From: Panagrolaimus kolymaensis
Lineage: Eukaryota; Nematoda; Chromadorea; Rhabditida; Panagrolaimidae
Reading direction: 5' to 3'
Length of the DNA: 64,000 bases
Assembly (NCBI GenBank): GCA_028622995.1
Contig: JAJQJQ010000011.1
Span: forward strand, 4,774,001 to 4,838,000
Position numbers and translations under genes: made by a program. Of the stretch, positions 26,601-39,021 are shown piece after piece. The notes beneath the pieces are model-generated. The model did not search any database, was not told the DNA's origin, and worked only from the letters and a program-made list of their open reading frames with translations. Each line of letters opens with the position of its first letter. Position 1 is the stretch's first letter.

Positions 26601-28508
26601 TAATTCCAAAATGTTTTTCACCTTCATGTGGCGTATTTTCAAGTTTTGTTCAAGGAAAATCAACTTTATGTTATTCCATAAATTGTCCCAAACGTTCTCA
26701 ACCACAACCTATGGAAATTCCACTTGATACTACCATTATTGTTAAAGCTTTTGATCCAGTGCGTCGACGAGCTTTTCTTGCTGAACAAAAAAACAAAACA
26801 TTTGCAAAAACCCGAGGTGAAGGCCTTCCATTTCCTTTTCCAATTCCATTCTCATACTTGCATCCTAAAACTAAAAAACGGAGTATTCTAATTTTACCAA
26901 AATAGTAAGTTTTTATTTACCATAAAAATATTCGTTTCAAAGTTAAAAAATTTTAGCACGCTGAAAAAGTTATCCAAAACCGGTGGAACAAAAATTATTT
27001 ATACGCATGGATTTAATCGAGCAACAAAAAGTAATTATAATTTTTGGAATTATCCTTGCCCAAGACCTGTTTTTGATAATTGTTGGAGATATTTGACTCG
27101 TCATGTAAAATCTTTGCATGCTATTGCCCTTCAACTTAGAATTCTTTTTGCCTCAGTTCGTTGGGCTGATCTTGAACCAGATCCTGAAGATGAAGAAAAA
27201 GTCACGGTTCATCATGCTGAATATGATGAATGTCGAGTTGTTATCGGACATAAAGAACATAAACCCGATGGATACTATGAGCAATATAAATGTCGAATTG
27301 AACTTATCGCTCTTGATGATGATGGAATTCCACCACATCTTGAAGGAGATGTGGTTGTTGATAAAGTTGATAAACCATCGACTCCCGCTCTACCAATTCC
27401 AACCAAAGGAACTCGAAGTCGGTTTATAATTTTCAAATACCAAAAAAATAATTTTCGCTTTTTAGAAAGTATAAGAAGAAAGTCAAAAAAAATAAATGAA
27501 TCTTTATCAATGAGAAGTAATGTTTCACGAAAATTTGTTGAACGATGGGTGGATGGCGTTCAATTACAATTATTTGAAATTGCAGCTTATTGGAAAAAGG
27601 TTAATCAAAATAAACCCCAATTTCGAGTTTTACCCAAAGTTGGACCTTCGGAAAATAAAGAGTTAAGAAGATTTAGCAATTTGCAAGGCGTTCCTGCTTC
27701 AAGGTACATAAATTTCGCGTCACATAATTTATTTTTTTATTTTTACAAATTTTAGACAAAATACTCCACAAACCAGTGTAAGCTTAAATGATTCACGAAA
27801 ACGTTTGCGTGAAGCTGTAAACAACCAAATTCCTAACAAAGTTGTTGTTCTTGATACACCTGAACACAATGGTGGCGGCGTTATTAGACTTCAATCAAAT
27901 ATTCAACAACATGGGCGTACACCTTTAATAATGGATCGGCGAAAACAAGATTTAAGTGGAAATGTTGGACGTGGTAATATAATTTTATCTTCAGTCAAAC
28001 CGGAAGCTCGAAATGTATTTCCTATTTCTACTGCATCCCCAAATCAAAGTCTAAACGGTTCATATTCTCCTCAACAATTTAAAATTGTGCGGCGTTCTGA
28101 TGGTGTTTCATATCCTTTAACAACAAATTCAACCCCTCCTATGGTAAGATCTTTTAAGAAAAATAAATAGCAAATTAAATTAATTTAATTTTAGAATGGC
28201 GATAATGTTCGATATGTTAGAGTTGTTCCAAGGCAAGCATTTATTCCTTCTGGAGGTGGACCTCGATTGGTTCCGGTAATATATTTTTTTAATGTTGTAA
28301 AAATTTAACAAAATAATAATAACATTTTTAGATTCGCACATTTCGACCAACTAATTATCGACCCACGCATGCTATTCGTCGAATATTAGTACATCCAACA
28401 CCTGGATATCGTCCAATAACTCCTTCTGTGGTTCGCCTTCCTCCACCACAAAATAATTTTTCAACTCAATCTCAAGTTGAAGATCTTAACCAACTTCCTC
28501 CTCAGTAA
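23631..28508 (+). CDS. nurf-1: NURF-1 N-terminal isoform with alternative last exon
   Basis: Same exons as the full-length form up to 28275, then 28332-28508, which ends in TAA and gives 1399 aa. Both 28332 and 29287 are phase-0 acceptors after the phase-0 donor at 28275, so 28332-28508 behaves as an alternative terminal exon. The product keeps the DDT domain, the first PHD finger and the ISWI-facing region but lacks the C-terminal PHD fingers. A poly(A) signal lies at 28966-28971, before the next exon. C. elegans nurf-1 also makes an N-terminal isoform of this type. Whether both ends are used here needs transcript data. Confidence 0.65.
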
Positions 28509-31500
28509 ATTGTTTATACGGGTGTTTTTATTTTTAATCTTTATCAATGTTGTTTTGTTAGATATTTTATTAGTAGTTTTTTTATTTCATTGCATTTTAA
28601 GGGTAATTTTTTCTTTATTATGAATACGTTATGTGTATTGTTTCGTTGCTTATTCATTTTCTTTCGAATAATAATAATGTTTCTACAATTGTGTTTTTTT
28701 CTTTTCCCTCGAAAGTTGTTAAATAACAATTAATTATTTAATTTTTTTAAACAGAAAGCATAAACGCTAGATCACAAAAAAAATATTCTCTTTCTTTATG
28801 AATCGACCTAATACAAATTCTTTTATTATAAAAAATGAAACTTTTGCTATCATCTTGAAACGAAAAGAGCAATAAGTGCAACTTTTTTTAAAATCATTAT
28901 GATATCCAGAAATTAGTTATATGAATATTTCAATTTGGTAAATACAGTTCTTTTAGATTGGATTCAATAAATACTTTTTTCTTAAAATTAGAACGTCCTT
29001 GCATTTTCTTCATTTTGTTTCAATTGTTTGAATAGCGCAGTGGTAGGTTTGCTTTCTTTTATGTGAACCATCCACAAGGTTCAAACCTCCTCCTCACCAT
29101 CCACCAGATTTGTAGATCGGGATTTTCAAATAAAATGATAATTTCGTGGGAAAATCATGGTAAAAATAAAATGCCGCGAATGCCACAGTTGTCGAATGAA
29201 TTATTTCGGGAACTTTTCCAGTACGCGTGAATATTTTTTTGTGGATTTTTTTCTTTTCCTTTTACTAACTAATTATTAATTTTAAGGAAAGTATGTTGCC
29301 TGTTAATCCTCCCCAACGTCTTCCTTTACGATCAATGCCCATTCGAACAAATAATAGTCATCCTATGGTTCCATTGACTAACAGAATTTATAGTGTTCGA
29401 CCAGTATGTTTTTAATTTTATTACTATTTTTAATTCCAAGCATATTAGGCAAATCAAACAGTTGTTCATCGATTGGCTACAAGGAGAGAACCAGAAATAA
29501 TTGATGTTGAAGCTGATAATGGCCCAACTGTTTCACATCTTCGTTCGCCTTCACAAGCTCGATATTATACTAATTATTCAATAACTGGTGAAGGAATTTC
29601 ACGTCCACGTTATTCTTTACCCATGAGACGACCGATATATAATAGGATTCCAATGCGTCCTCCATCAATGTATCGGGCATATAATCCTGCATCACAAATG
29701 GTGGTAATATTGGTGTAAAATTTAATTGAGTAACCATAGCTTTTAATTTTTAGAGAAGTCGAGTAATTCCTTACATTCCAAGAGTTTATGCCAGCGGTGG
29801 TCGAAGAACCCTCGAATTTGATGATCATGAGGAGGAAGCTATTTCACAAGCCATTAGACGAGAAGAAGCCAAAATGCAACAAGAAGAAGGTGGAACATAT
29901 TTTTATACTGACCCTGAGTTTCAGCGTATTGAAGCTAACATTGTTAAAAAAGAATGTATGAATTTTTTTTATAAATTTTTAAATATTTGTTTTATGATTG
30001 GCTTTTAGCTGTAACCCGACAACAATTAGAAAATCAACGATTGTCAACCCTTACATCTTATCAAAGTCGTAGCCTTGTCCATTCGGAACATGATCAATTG
30101 ATCCGTCAATATGTGCAACGTTATATGAATAGACCATCTTCCCTTACTTTAGTAAATACCGATGATGAAATTGATGCGGATGTTAAAATGGTAAATCATA
30201 GATATTTTAAAATTTGCTGATTAAATTTTTCAGGCCTTAAAAGTTATGGTAGATAATGTTTGTCAACAAGATCATGATAATGGATGGCATAAAGTTATTT
30301 TGCAAAAGCTTCGACGCCATCCTGATCCACCTATGTTGCATTCAAAGTATGTTTTAAAAATGTGTTGATTTTAAATTAAAGTCCGTGTATTGATTGCGAT
30401 AAAGCAACCTCCTAATTTCTTTTTAAAATCACTCCTTAACCTAAAATTACTAATAGAAAAATAACAAAAATAATTAATATCAACAGTATTTTGTAACTAA
30501 AAATCTAAAAAAACCACCGTATGCTTTTCCCATTGCATAAACATATTTGTTGCAAGCGCGTTGAATTTTCTCGCTAAGACATAAATAAAAGGAAGCTTCT
30601 AATCTTGATAAATAAAAAACATTTTACGTTCAAAATCCTTGTTAAAATTTTAGCATCTTTTTATTATTCAATGAAACACTTTATTAATTTATTACTGTAT
30701 AATTTTTAATTTTTAGTCAAATAATGAAGCGACCAACTCATCAAAAGCATTCTGAAATTCGACTTAATGAAAGAACAGAATTTTTTAAACGTTATCTTCA
30801 AAAGAAAAGAGCAAGATTTGAATTGGATGTTGAACTAGAAAATGGATTTATCAAGAAAACTCGAGCTGGTGCACTCGCATGTCTTCCATGTAGTCAAATT
30901 TATGCTCGTATTGGTAGGCTTATTTTTCATTTTTTTTTTTTGTTATTTTTGTTTCATCACCGTTTGGCAGACATTCTAATTTTTTTTTACAAAAACAACT
31001 TTGTTGTTTATTTGAATCCGAATTTGCGACGACCTCCTTTTTTTCCTTCGTAGTTAAAATGTTTTGAAACTAAAAAAATGGAACAATTGCTGTTGTTGTT
31101 TTTCTTTTATCCCGCATTTTTTATTTGTGGATCCAAAAATTTGAAAAATGTTTTTTTGAAGAATTAGGAAATCACAGCTAGATTATTTTTCGTCTAAAAA
31201 ATATAGTGTTAGTAAGATGCATTCAACCTTGTTGGGTTTTTACCAAATAGAGTATAGCAATAAATACACCAAAAGGGATACACATATTATTACTTGTTTA
31301 TTTGAATATATTTCTTTAAAATCAACAATCAAAATATTTTTGTTTTTCTTGCATTGCGTTGTTGCTTTTCTCAACTAAGCATTATTCACTTGAGGCAATG
31401 CAGCTTTAGTCAAACAAAAAATTCTCTTCGCACGCACGTTTGCGACAAAATATGCACATAAACATTAACAACGTGCATTTGTTATTTTTATGTTGAAATG

Positions 31501-33850
31501 AAAAAGCAAAATCGATGAGAAAAAAAGGATTTCTATTTTTTTAAATAAATGCATTGACCTTGGTGGCCCTTTTGAGACGAAGACAAAACATTCGAGACAG
31601 CGATCGGCATTTGGCCGTAACCTTTTCCTATTGTTTTTTAATGATCATTGGTCTCTTATTATTATAAGCTTTTTTTTTTCACCCAAATGGTTAGAAACTC
31701 AAAATAGTAAAATGTAAAAATGAATTTTTAAATGTATCATCAAAGCAAAAAAAAGTTGAGTTTTACATAAAATTCACTGAGTATCAATTATAAATGTTTT
31801 CTCCTTTTTTTCTTGAAAAATTTATCTTGAGTTTGGGATTTCCATTAATGCACGGATGGATCACGTGATCTCCAGTGGTTTTTGAACCCTTAGCGACCGT
31901 TTCCTCACTTCAGCTGTTGTTTTGATGGTCAGCTGCCCAACCAAATAAATGCGGGAGAGCCGCTGACTCACTCACATAAGGGGTTGCTCGTTCTTTGCAT
32001 TGCTGTCGGTCATTCGAAAGAGATATTTTTTCCTTCGTCTTTTTAAATGAAGGCTATTCGTAAACAAGATGAGACTCCTCGCGAAATTTCTATTCTTTCG
32101 CAATTCTGCGCGAAAATAAGTGACCCGCCCACACCCGTTCAGTATAAAAGCAAGCTCAAAACATGCTTTTTAGTTTTTTGTAGTTTTCTGTGTTTTGAAA
32201 AAGAAATTATATTTTTAAAAACTTTGCTAATATTAAAAAAATATGGTTGTCGGAATTGACAATTGGAAAAGTATTCGAACTTCTCTTATGAAGGATGTTC
32301 ATGGATTCCCTATTAATGCCCTATCATGCCATTCTCAAGCTCTTCGTCGAACAAACTCATTAAATTCTATTCAAAGTTTGTGTAGCACAAATTTTTCAAG
32401 TGATGAAGATTTGTCTTCTGAGTATCTTAATGGATTGCGTTTGCCTACAGTACCTTCAGAAGATGAAGACGAAGATTGGCGGATGTTTGGATGGTTGCTA
32501 GATTCAGCTGAAGCTTCATGTTCTATGAACGATGCTTCTCATGAAAATTTGAAAGCAAGACCATTGACTCCTTTACCACCCTTAGAAATTCCTATTGAAT
32601 CTTCATTACCTGAAGCTTCGGATCTTTTAAAAATTAAACGTCATCCTCGATGTCGCAAAATTATTAGGCCGGGGATTATTAATGATAAGGGATACACAGC
32701 ATTTAATGAATATAGGGATCCTCAAAGCCGCAAGCGATCTTCTTTTAGCAGCGATGAAGATTCGGAAACTGATGAGGAGGATATGTTTGAATATCGTCCT
32801 ATGACTCGTGCAATGGCTCATTATTTGGAGCTTAAAAGACGTCGCAAAATTGGTACGCCTTTAAAAAAACACTTTAATTAGAATGTCTGCCAATTGTACT
32901 TGTTAATAAAAATATTTATTTATAAATGTTTTTTAGGTGCTCCAATGCCTGAAGAAATGATTGAAGTTAAACACGAAATTGAAGCCAATGAAACTTATTA
33001 TTATCAAGATCCATCATTAAAAGAAGAATATTCCATGGATATTGAAACTCCAAATAGTACTCAAAATTATCCTGATCCTGTTGACATAAAGCCTGATATT
33101 CTTTCAAAACCTAAATCAAAGAAAACGCCGTCAATTGTTGTTAAAGCTGAAATTTTACCTGGTGTTAAAACAGCTGATGGAAAGCGTACAAAACCAGGAC
33201 GTCCAACAAACAAGGATAAACGGCAACAAGCAAAAAAAGCTGCTACTGAACTTAAAAAACAGAAAAAAGATATTGCTTATTACAAAGATAATTATGGTAT
33301 TGATATTAATGACCCGGTCTGCTTTTGTGTAAGTTTTTTTTAATCAATTTCATTCATACAAACATAAATTATTTTTTAGCGTGCTGAATTTGATGCCTCT
33401 AGAACTTATCTTCGCTGTATGACTTGTCGTGGATGGTTTCACTGTAAATGCGTGGGTATTAGTGAAAGTCGAGCTGAAGCTGGAAAAATAAAACAATGGC
33501 ATTGCGTATCTTGTGCTCCTGCAGATGATCATACTATTGCTGAAGAAGATGATGATAATGATATTTATAATGATGAAACTGTTGAAGGTCCACAATATGT
33601 TTGCATTTGTAATACTTTATTCGATTCTCAATCTCATTATATTGGATGCAATATTTGTACAAATTGGTTCCATCCTCACTGTATAAACCGAACTGTTGAA
33701 GAAGTCAATGAATCACAACATTACATTTGTCCTAATTGTGAAGGCTCTGAAGAACATTTTACTCCTGATGAATTTCAACAAGAAGTGGTAAATCCTGAAC
33801 AACAAGAAGAAGATGACAAAGATGATGAAGAATGTGAGGTTGAAAATTAA
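23631..33850 (+). CDS. nurf-1: NURF-1/BPTF, full-length isoform
   Basis: Largest subunit of the NURF (ISWI) chromatin remodeller. Exons: 23631-23815, 23870-23982, 24031-24093, 24142-24272, 24327-24566, 24620-24799, 24854-25120, 25177-25881, 25934-26904, 26957-27417, 27466-27703, 27756-28143, 28195-28275, 29287-29403, 29449-29703, 29754-29955, 30009-30190, 30234-30346, 30717-30913, 32937-33328 and 33380-33850. The total is 1983 aa, all in phase. Order: basic AT-hook-like N-terminus, acidic patch, DDT domain (about 150-215), C4HC3 PHD finger (about 308-349), the conserved BPTF region with [16 protein letters not shown] and [12 protein letters not shown], a proline/arginine-rich middle, then two PHD fingers (about 1823-1872 and 1900-1947). 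No bromodomain follows. This form skips the exons 28332-28508 and 32243-32852. Confidence 0.85.
28966..28971 (+). terminator. Poly(A) signal for the short NURF-1 isoform
   Basis: AATAAA about 460 bases after the stop at 28508 and about 315 bases before the next exon. It is positioned to end the N-terminal transcript. Confidence 0.35.
29033..29087 (+). other. tRNA-like Pol III promoter remnant
   Basis: TAGCGCAGTGGTAGG (A-box-like) at 29033-29047 and GGTTCAAACC (B-box-like) at 29078-29087 are about 30 bases apart, a spacing typical of tRNA genes. The D stem is only partly paired and the T stem fails around the TTCAAAC loop, so a working tRNA is unlikely. A tRNA pseudogene or SINE head is possible. 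It lies in an intron of nurf-1. Confidence 0.25.
31859..32150 (+). promoter_or_regulatory. Internal nurf-1 promoter
   Basis: Within the 2-kb intron 30914-32936 the base composition shifts and promoter-like elements cluster. They are a 12-base palindrome GATCACGTGATC (31859-31870) with an E-box core, a TGACTCA site (31964-31970), a CCGCCCACACCC stretch near 32126-32137 that fits SP/KLF factors, and a TATA box GTATAAAAG (32142-32150). The first ATG of the C-terminal isoform is about 95 bases downstream at 32243. Element identities are consensus matches only. Confidence 0.55.
32243..33850 (+). CDS. nurf-1: NURF-1 C-terminal isoform, two PHD fingers
   Basis: Exons 32243-32852, 32937-33328 and 33380-33850 give 490 aa in phase. 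The first exon is unique: about 203 residues rich in serine and acidic residues ([14 protein letters not shown]), ending in a basic [16 protein letters not shown] stretch. Its donor (ATT G|GTACG) has the same phase and sequence as that of the upstream exon ending at 30913, so both can join the acceptor at 32937. The shared part has a lysine-rich linker and two C4HC3-type PHD fingers. In the second, cage positions of the human BPTF PHD are partly changed: V replaces the first tyrosine and F the second, while W is kept. An AATAAA follows at 33882. Confidence 0.78.
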
Positions 33851-33881
33851 TTAATATTTTTGTGTTGTTGTTTTTATTTTT

Positions 33882-33887
33882 AATAAA
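33882..33887 (+). terminator. Poly(A) signal of nurf-1
   Basis: AATAAA 31 bases after the nurf-1 stop codon, the likely shared 3' end of the full-length and C-terminal transcripts. Confidence 0.5.
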
Positions 33888-36800
33888 TTGTAAATATCTT
33901 TTTTTACGTGTTTTTGTGTATCTCATACTTTTTTTTGGGTTTTATAAATCTTGTATGTATGTTTTGTTTTAAAAATAAAAAAATTTTAAAACTTTAAGAA
34001 AAATTGAAAGAATTTACAAATATTTTGAAACAAAAATGAATTTATTCACTTATTTTTGAACCCTAAAATAAGAATTTGAAGGTTATCAAATTATAAATAA
34101 ATGCATTCACAATTGTGTCAAACATTGATTCTTACAAATTAGTTTCACATCAAAGATCTTAATAACAAACTTCGATGATTATGATTTACGCTTAAAAACA
34201 AATAAATTGTGCATTTTTTTTAAAGCAAAGCATTCATCTTTTTTGATTTTATTTAATTATTTATACATAAGCTTTTTGCAATCTTTCCATATTACTTTAA
34301 AAAGAAATTTCAAGATATTTGTACTAGAATTTTGCTATGAGTTATCCCAAAAAAACTTTTACACGCGATTCCTTATTCATTGAATAGCTTTAAAAAATAC
34401 ATTATAAATGTTTTAAAGTATTAACTCACTTACACAAAGGTGAAGCTATAAAATTTCAATTTAAACTATTCTAAACATTAATATTTTGACCTTAAACTTT
34501 TTCTTTTTGCAAGTGTCAGCAGCAGCGCCCCCATCTTTTTTCTTCTAATCCATTAAATGTTTTTTCACTTTGCAAAAAATTTGCAATAAAAAGAAGAAGC
34601 AAGATTCAATCGTTTTCCTTTTTTCCATACATTTTTAGTCATTTTATAATTACATATAAATTTTTCCGTTTTCGGATTTGGTTTAATCTCGCTGTTTATA
34701 TGTTTTTTTATTGAGTCTTATTTTTTTTTTTCATTCAAGGTTGCCTTAATCCAATATTTTATTTTGTTATTCACCACGTTTTTTCATGAATTATTTCATG
34801 CAAATGTCATTGGTCAATGCACTTACTCACTCTCTCACTCGTTTGAGTTAAAATTAAAATTAGTTTGAATAAAAAAGAGTGCTTTTTTGGTTTATTAAAT
34901 ATTCTGTGGAAGGAACTGCTGCAACTTTATTTTATTGTTTTTTTTTCTGAAGCAACCTCATGGTTGTGTATAGTTTAGACGTTGCAAAAATGATTTTCTT
35001 TTAAACGTCTTAAATAAAGCAAAATGTAAAGCTACTCAACGGAAACTAAAAGTAGGATTCACCTGAAATTTAGGCTAAAGTAATGAGAATAGTTTTTAAG
35101 GAAAATTTTTTAGTTTTAAGGTTATATGAAAATTTAAGATACGGAATAAAAATGTCTAATCTAAAAGTTAAAATTACTCAAATATTTTATGGAAGACCCG
35201 GTGGGAAAGTTTTGCTTTTGAAATAATAATATTCCTTATTTTTTTTATATACCTTTTTTTCTCTTGATTTAAATATTATATTTTCATAATATATTCTCCC
35301 AAGACACCAAAAAGCAGCATCTTTAAAAAAAGAGGGAATAAAAAATCAGGAAACAATTTTTAATGGATGTTAGAGAAAATGGAGAGAGGCAATGAATACC
35401 AAGGGAGTATTTTAAGCTAAATGGTTTCTCATTCAAAGCTTAAAGCTGCTACAGCTTTCTTTTTTTCAAAAGCTAATAAAAATAGGAAGTTTTAGATAGA
35501 GAAAGAAAAAGGTTGATTAAAAAATAGATAAAAATTAAATATAATCATTTCCGATAAAATGCTCTCCCGAATTTTTATAGGATACGTGTTTCATTAAATA
35601 TTTTTTTAACAAAAATTGTCTGATTTTGTGAAATGGCAAGTTTTATTTTTTTGTTTGTTTGCAGATTACATTTCCTTCTAAAATTTTCTTCGTCGTCTTG
35701 AGGTCACGATTAATGAAAAAATAGAAGAAATTATTTTATTTTATTTTTTTAAAACTACTGTTTTGAACAAAATTGCGAAATATCAATTTTTTAAAGCCCT
35801 AACGACTTTTTATTCTTACATCCATGTATTTCAACTCCTTTGCTTGAATATGTCTTCTATTTTTAGGGTTAATTTTTGACGATATTTTTATGACGTTATT
35901 ATTTCTTTATTTATTCCAACATTTTTGACTTTCAATATTTTATTAACTTCCGTATTTTTTTTTAATATCTTCTGTAATAACTTACTTTGAAATTTCAATC
36001 ATTTTTAATCAGCCACATTCTTTCTTTCCGTGTTTCTAAACCTTCTTACGAGGAAATAAGGTTTGTAAAGAGGTGGCAAAAAAAAATATGCATGCTGCCA
36101 TATTAAATTAAATTGTAGGAGTTCAACCTTTATTTTATTTTATTTATTGACTGGCAGACAATTCAATGAAAAAAGACTAGTCTCTGTTCCTTTTTTGAAT
36201 AAAGTATTCCATTCATAAAAACTGATGATAGTAGTTTCGAGATTCTTTTTTTATATTTACTTTTAATTTTTAAAAAGTATTCTTTGTGTGTTGCAAAAAA
36301 GTATATAAATTTTGAATGCAAAGTTTGAATATAAGCGGGGGAAGAAGAAGAAAAAATGTAAAAGCGTGAGATTAATTAAGAATCCTTTATTTGGTTGGTT
36401 TTTTTTTTCTTTCAAAGCATCTTGGACACATAGTCTCATGACCTTGGATGAAATGATCCTTCTTTTTTCCCAAACATAGTTCGTTTAAAAATACACCATT
36501 TTTTCGTTTGCTTTAAAAGCTTTAAGAGTTTTTATTTCCTCCCTCATTTTGTGGATTTTTTAATCATCAAAAAACGTTTTATTTTTTTGCAAAGGTGTTT
36601 TTGGATGTCACAAGGTTGGGAGGAAAAGAAATAGGATTATGGTAAAGCAAGGATTTATTTGAGGGCGGATTTGACTTTTTGGTGGGGTATTTATAAGTGG
36701 CATATTTAATCGTAAAGATTCAAAAATTAAAAGCTTCTGTATGAATCATTTTTACAAGCTTGCTTTATTATTTTTGGTTGTTTGATATATCTTTTTTACC

Positions 36801-39021
36801 ATGTCAAATCACTCCTTCTTTCTAAATAAAATAATCCATTGTTTTGGCAAACGTGCATTTTAATGGGTTTTTTTGTATCATTGTTGGTGTCCTTTTAGTC
36901 TTCTTCACAACACAAGAATATACACTCTTGAATAATAAATGAACCAATATTCTTTTTACTCTTTTTCAAGCCTATTCTTGGTTTTGTTAAATTTTTAAAG
37001 AAACTCCTCTTCTTTTCATTGTTTTCTCCACTGACATGTTTTTGAAGTGTCTGTTAAAATTTTTCTTATAACCCTGATTTATTCATTTTCACTATTTTTT
37101 CAATCCTTGTTTTTTGGTGTCAGTGTTGTCTTAGAGATAGATAGATTCATGAGTCCAAAAGCTTTTTTGCATACACGGAAATTCAAAAAAAAAATGAAAG
37201 TGGAGAAGACCAGACATATTTATTTGTTGGTTTTCAAACATAATATCCAAAATTAGAGCCTATGATGTGAAAAATGGCTTTGTTTGCTCTTCTAATAAGT
37301 AAAAAAATAGTCGAAAAAATTCCAATTTAATAAATCTTTTTGTGTTGCCAATCAAACCCAAAATTTCTTTTTTATTTTGAGTAAGAAAACGAAGGCCGAC
37401 TAAAATCGAAGAATTTTTTCTGCTTTGTTTGAAAATTGGTCTTCTAAAATATTCGTTTGTTTTTCCTTTCTTACTCTCGACTACTTTTTTAAAAATGGGG
37501 CTTATTGGTTTACCTTCTTCTCTCTTTTTTGTTTTTTGTGAAACTTGATTGCGTGGTTGTACTTTGCTGTCTTACTTCCTGATTCCTTTTTTTTGGCAAA
37601 GCAAGATCCCATCCATTTAAGGTTCCTAGTTTTTGTTGTAAAAGTCTGTATGTACTTTTACTGAAATGGGATAAAATCTTGTTGGCGCCATCCAATTGGA
37701 AAAGATAAATCGCTCCATTTCTTAACTTTATAGTTTCTATGATTAATTACATGCATATTTATTTTTGGATATTTATAACGCAAAAATCACAAGCTAATCC
37801 TTATTTCTAAACCTTTTTTAAGTCTCAAAGCCTTGTTAGCCGCTTCCCCAGCATATGCACATACTTCCATGGTTTAATTCAACCTTCTATCCTCTGTCAT
37901 CTTTTTTGGTTATTTAAAAAAGGACAAAATATTATGTTACAATATCAATATTCCATGGTCCTTTACACTTTCTTATAAGCATTTTTCGGAAAATGATATA
38001 TTTCAATGTTTTTACATGGTTTTTTCTTTTCGAAGAAAATCTTTTCCTTCTAATAACTTTGTTGCGCTTGTTTTTCTTTCACGGATTTTAAAACAAACAT
38101 TTAATAAAAACTTTTATATTATAAATATTTTTCTTTTTTGAGTAAATTTGCTTATTCAAATACTATTTTAGTAAACAACCTTAAGTTTACTATTTTATAT
38201 TTTGACCAAAAATACATAATGGCGGATGCGAAGGAAAAATCATACTTTTCTTGGAGTATGTGTGAGAAAAAAACTAAATTTTAATTTTTCACGCGCTTTA
38301 TTTTTGATTGAAAGTTTAATAAAAAGTTTCTTTTCAAGTAATTTCAAGCTTGAAAAGCCAAAAACCCAAAATGGCTAAAGAAAAATATTCCATCATAGCA
38401 TTTTTAAGCTTCCACAAATTTATTTTGCTCTCTCCAAAAGAAAGGTCTTCTTCCAAGGGCAATTTCCTTTTCGGAAGAGACGTTTTTCTTCGTTACTTGA
38501 TACTACAAATCCGCTTAGCACACGTTAATTGCGTCTTCGGAAGAAGAAAAAATACTTCTTTTTTTATTATACTCACATAGGCATTCTGGCTTTAAACTAG
38601 CTATTTCAAGATGGTATAGCTTATTTTAAAAAAACAGAAAAAAGGTCACTTAAAAATCATAGCTTAAAGGGAGGAAATGGTCATCTAAAAAATACATGTG
38701 TTCATAAAAAATTTATTTCTTTTATTTCTTTAATGTTTTTTCCTCTTCTGTGAATCAAAGTTGAAAGCTAAAGATTATTTCCTTTCTTTTTTATGTATTT
38801 ATTTCTCATTTCTATTAAGTCATTTGTTTGTTTTCCATTGTATCTATCTATCGATGACTGAGAAAGAGAGGCTCCATGTATGAAAGGCTTCAATTGTTTT
38901 TCTTCTTCTTACGTATTGCTTTTTTACTTTAATTTAATAAGACGTGTTCATGAAACATGAAAAAATAAGAAAGACGTTGAAGGTTATTCATTCTTTTCAT
39001 TCTATAACATTTCAGTGTTAT
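33888..39021. other. 5-kb noncoding stretch
   Basis: T-rich intergenic DNA with no supported exon. Short frames at 37047-37256, 37510-37695 and 38350-38580 have low complexity and no splice partners. In particular no bromodomain-coding exon follows nurf-1. The region probably includes distal control DNA of the DMSR-type receptor. Confidence 0.55.
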
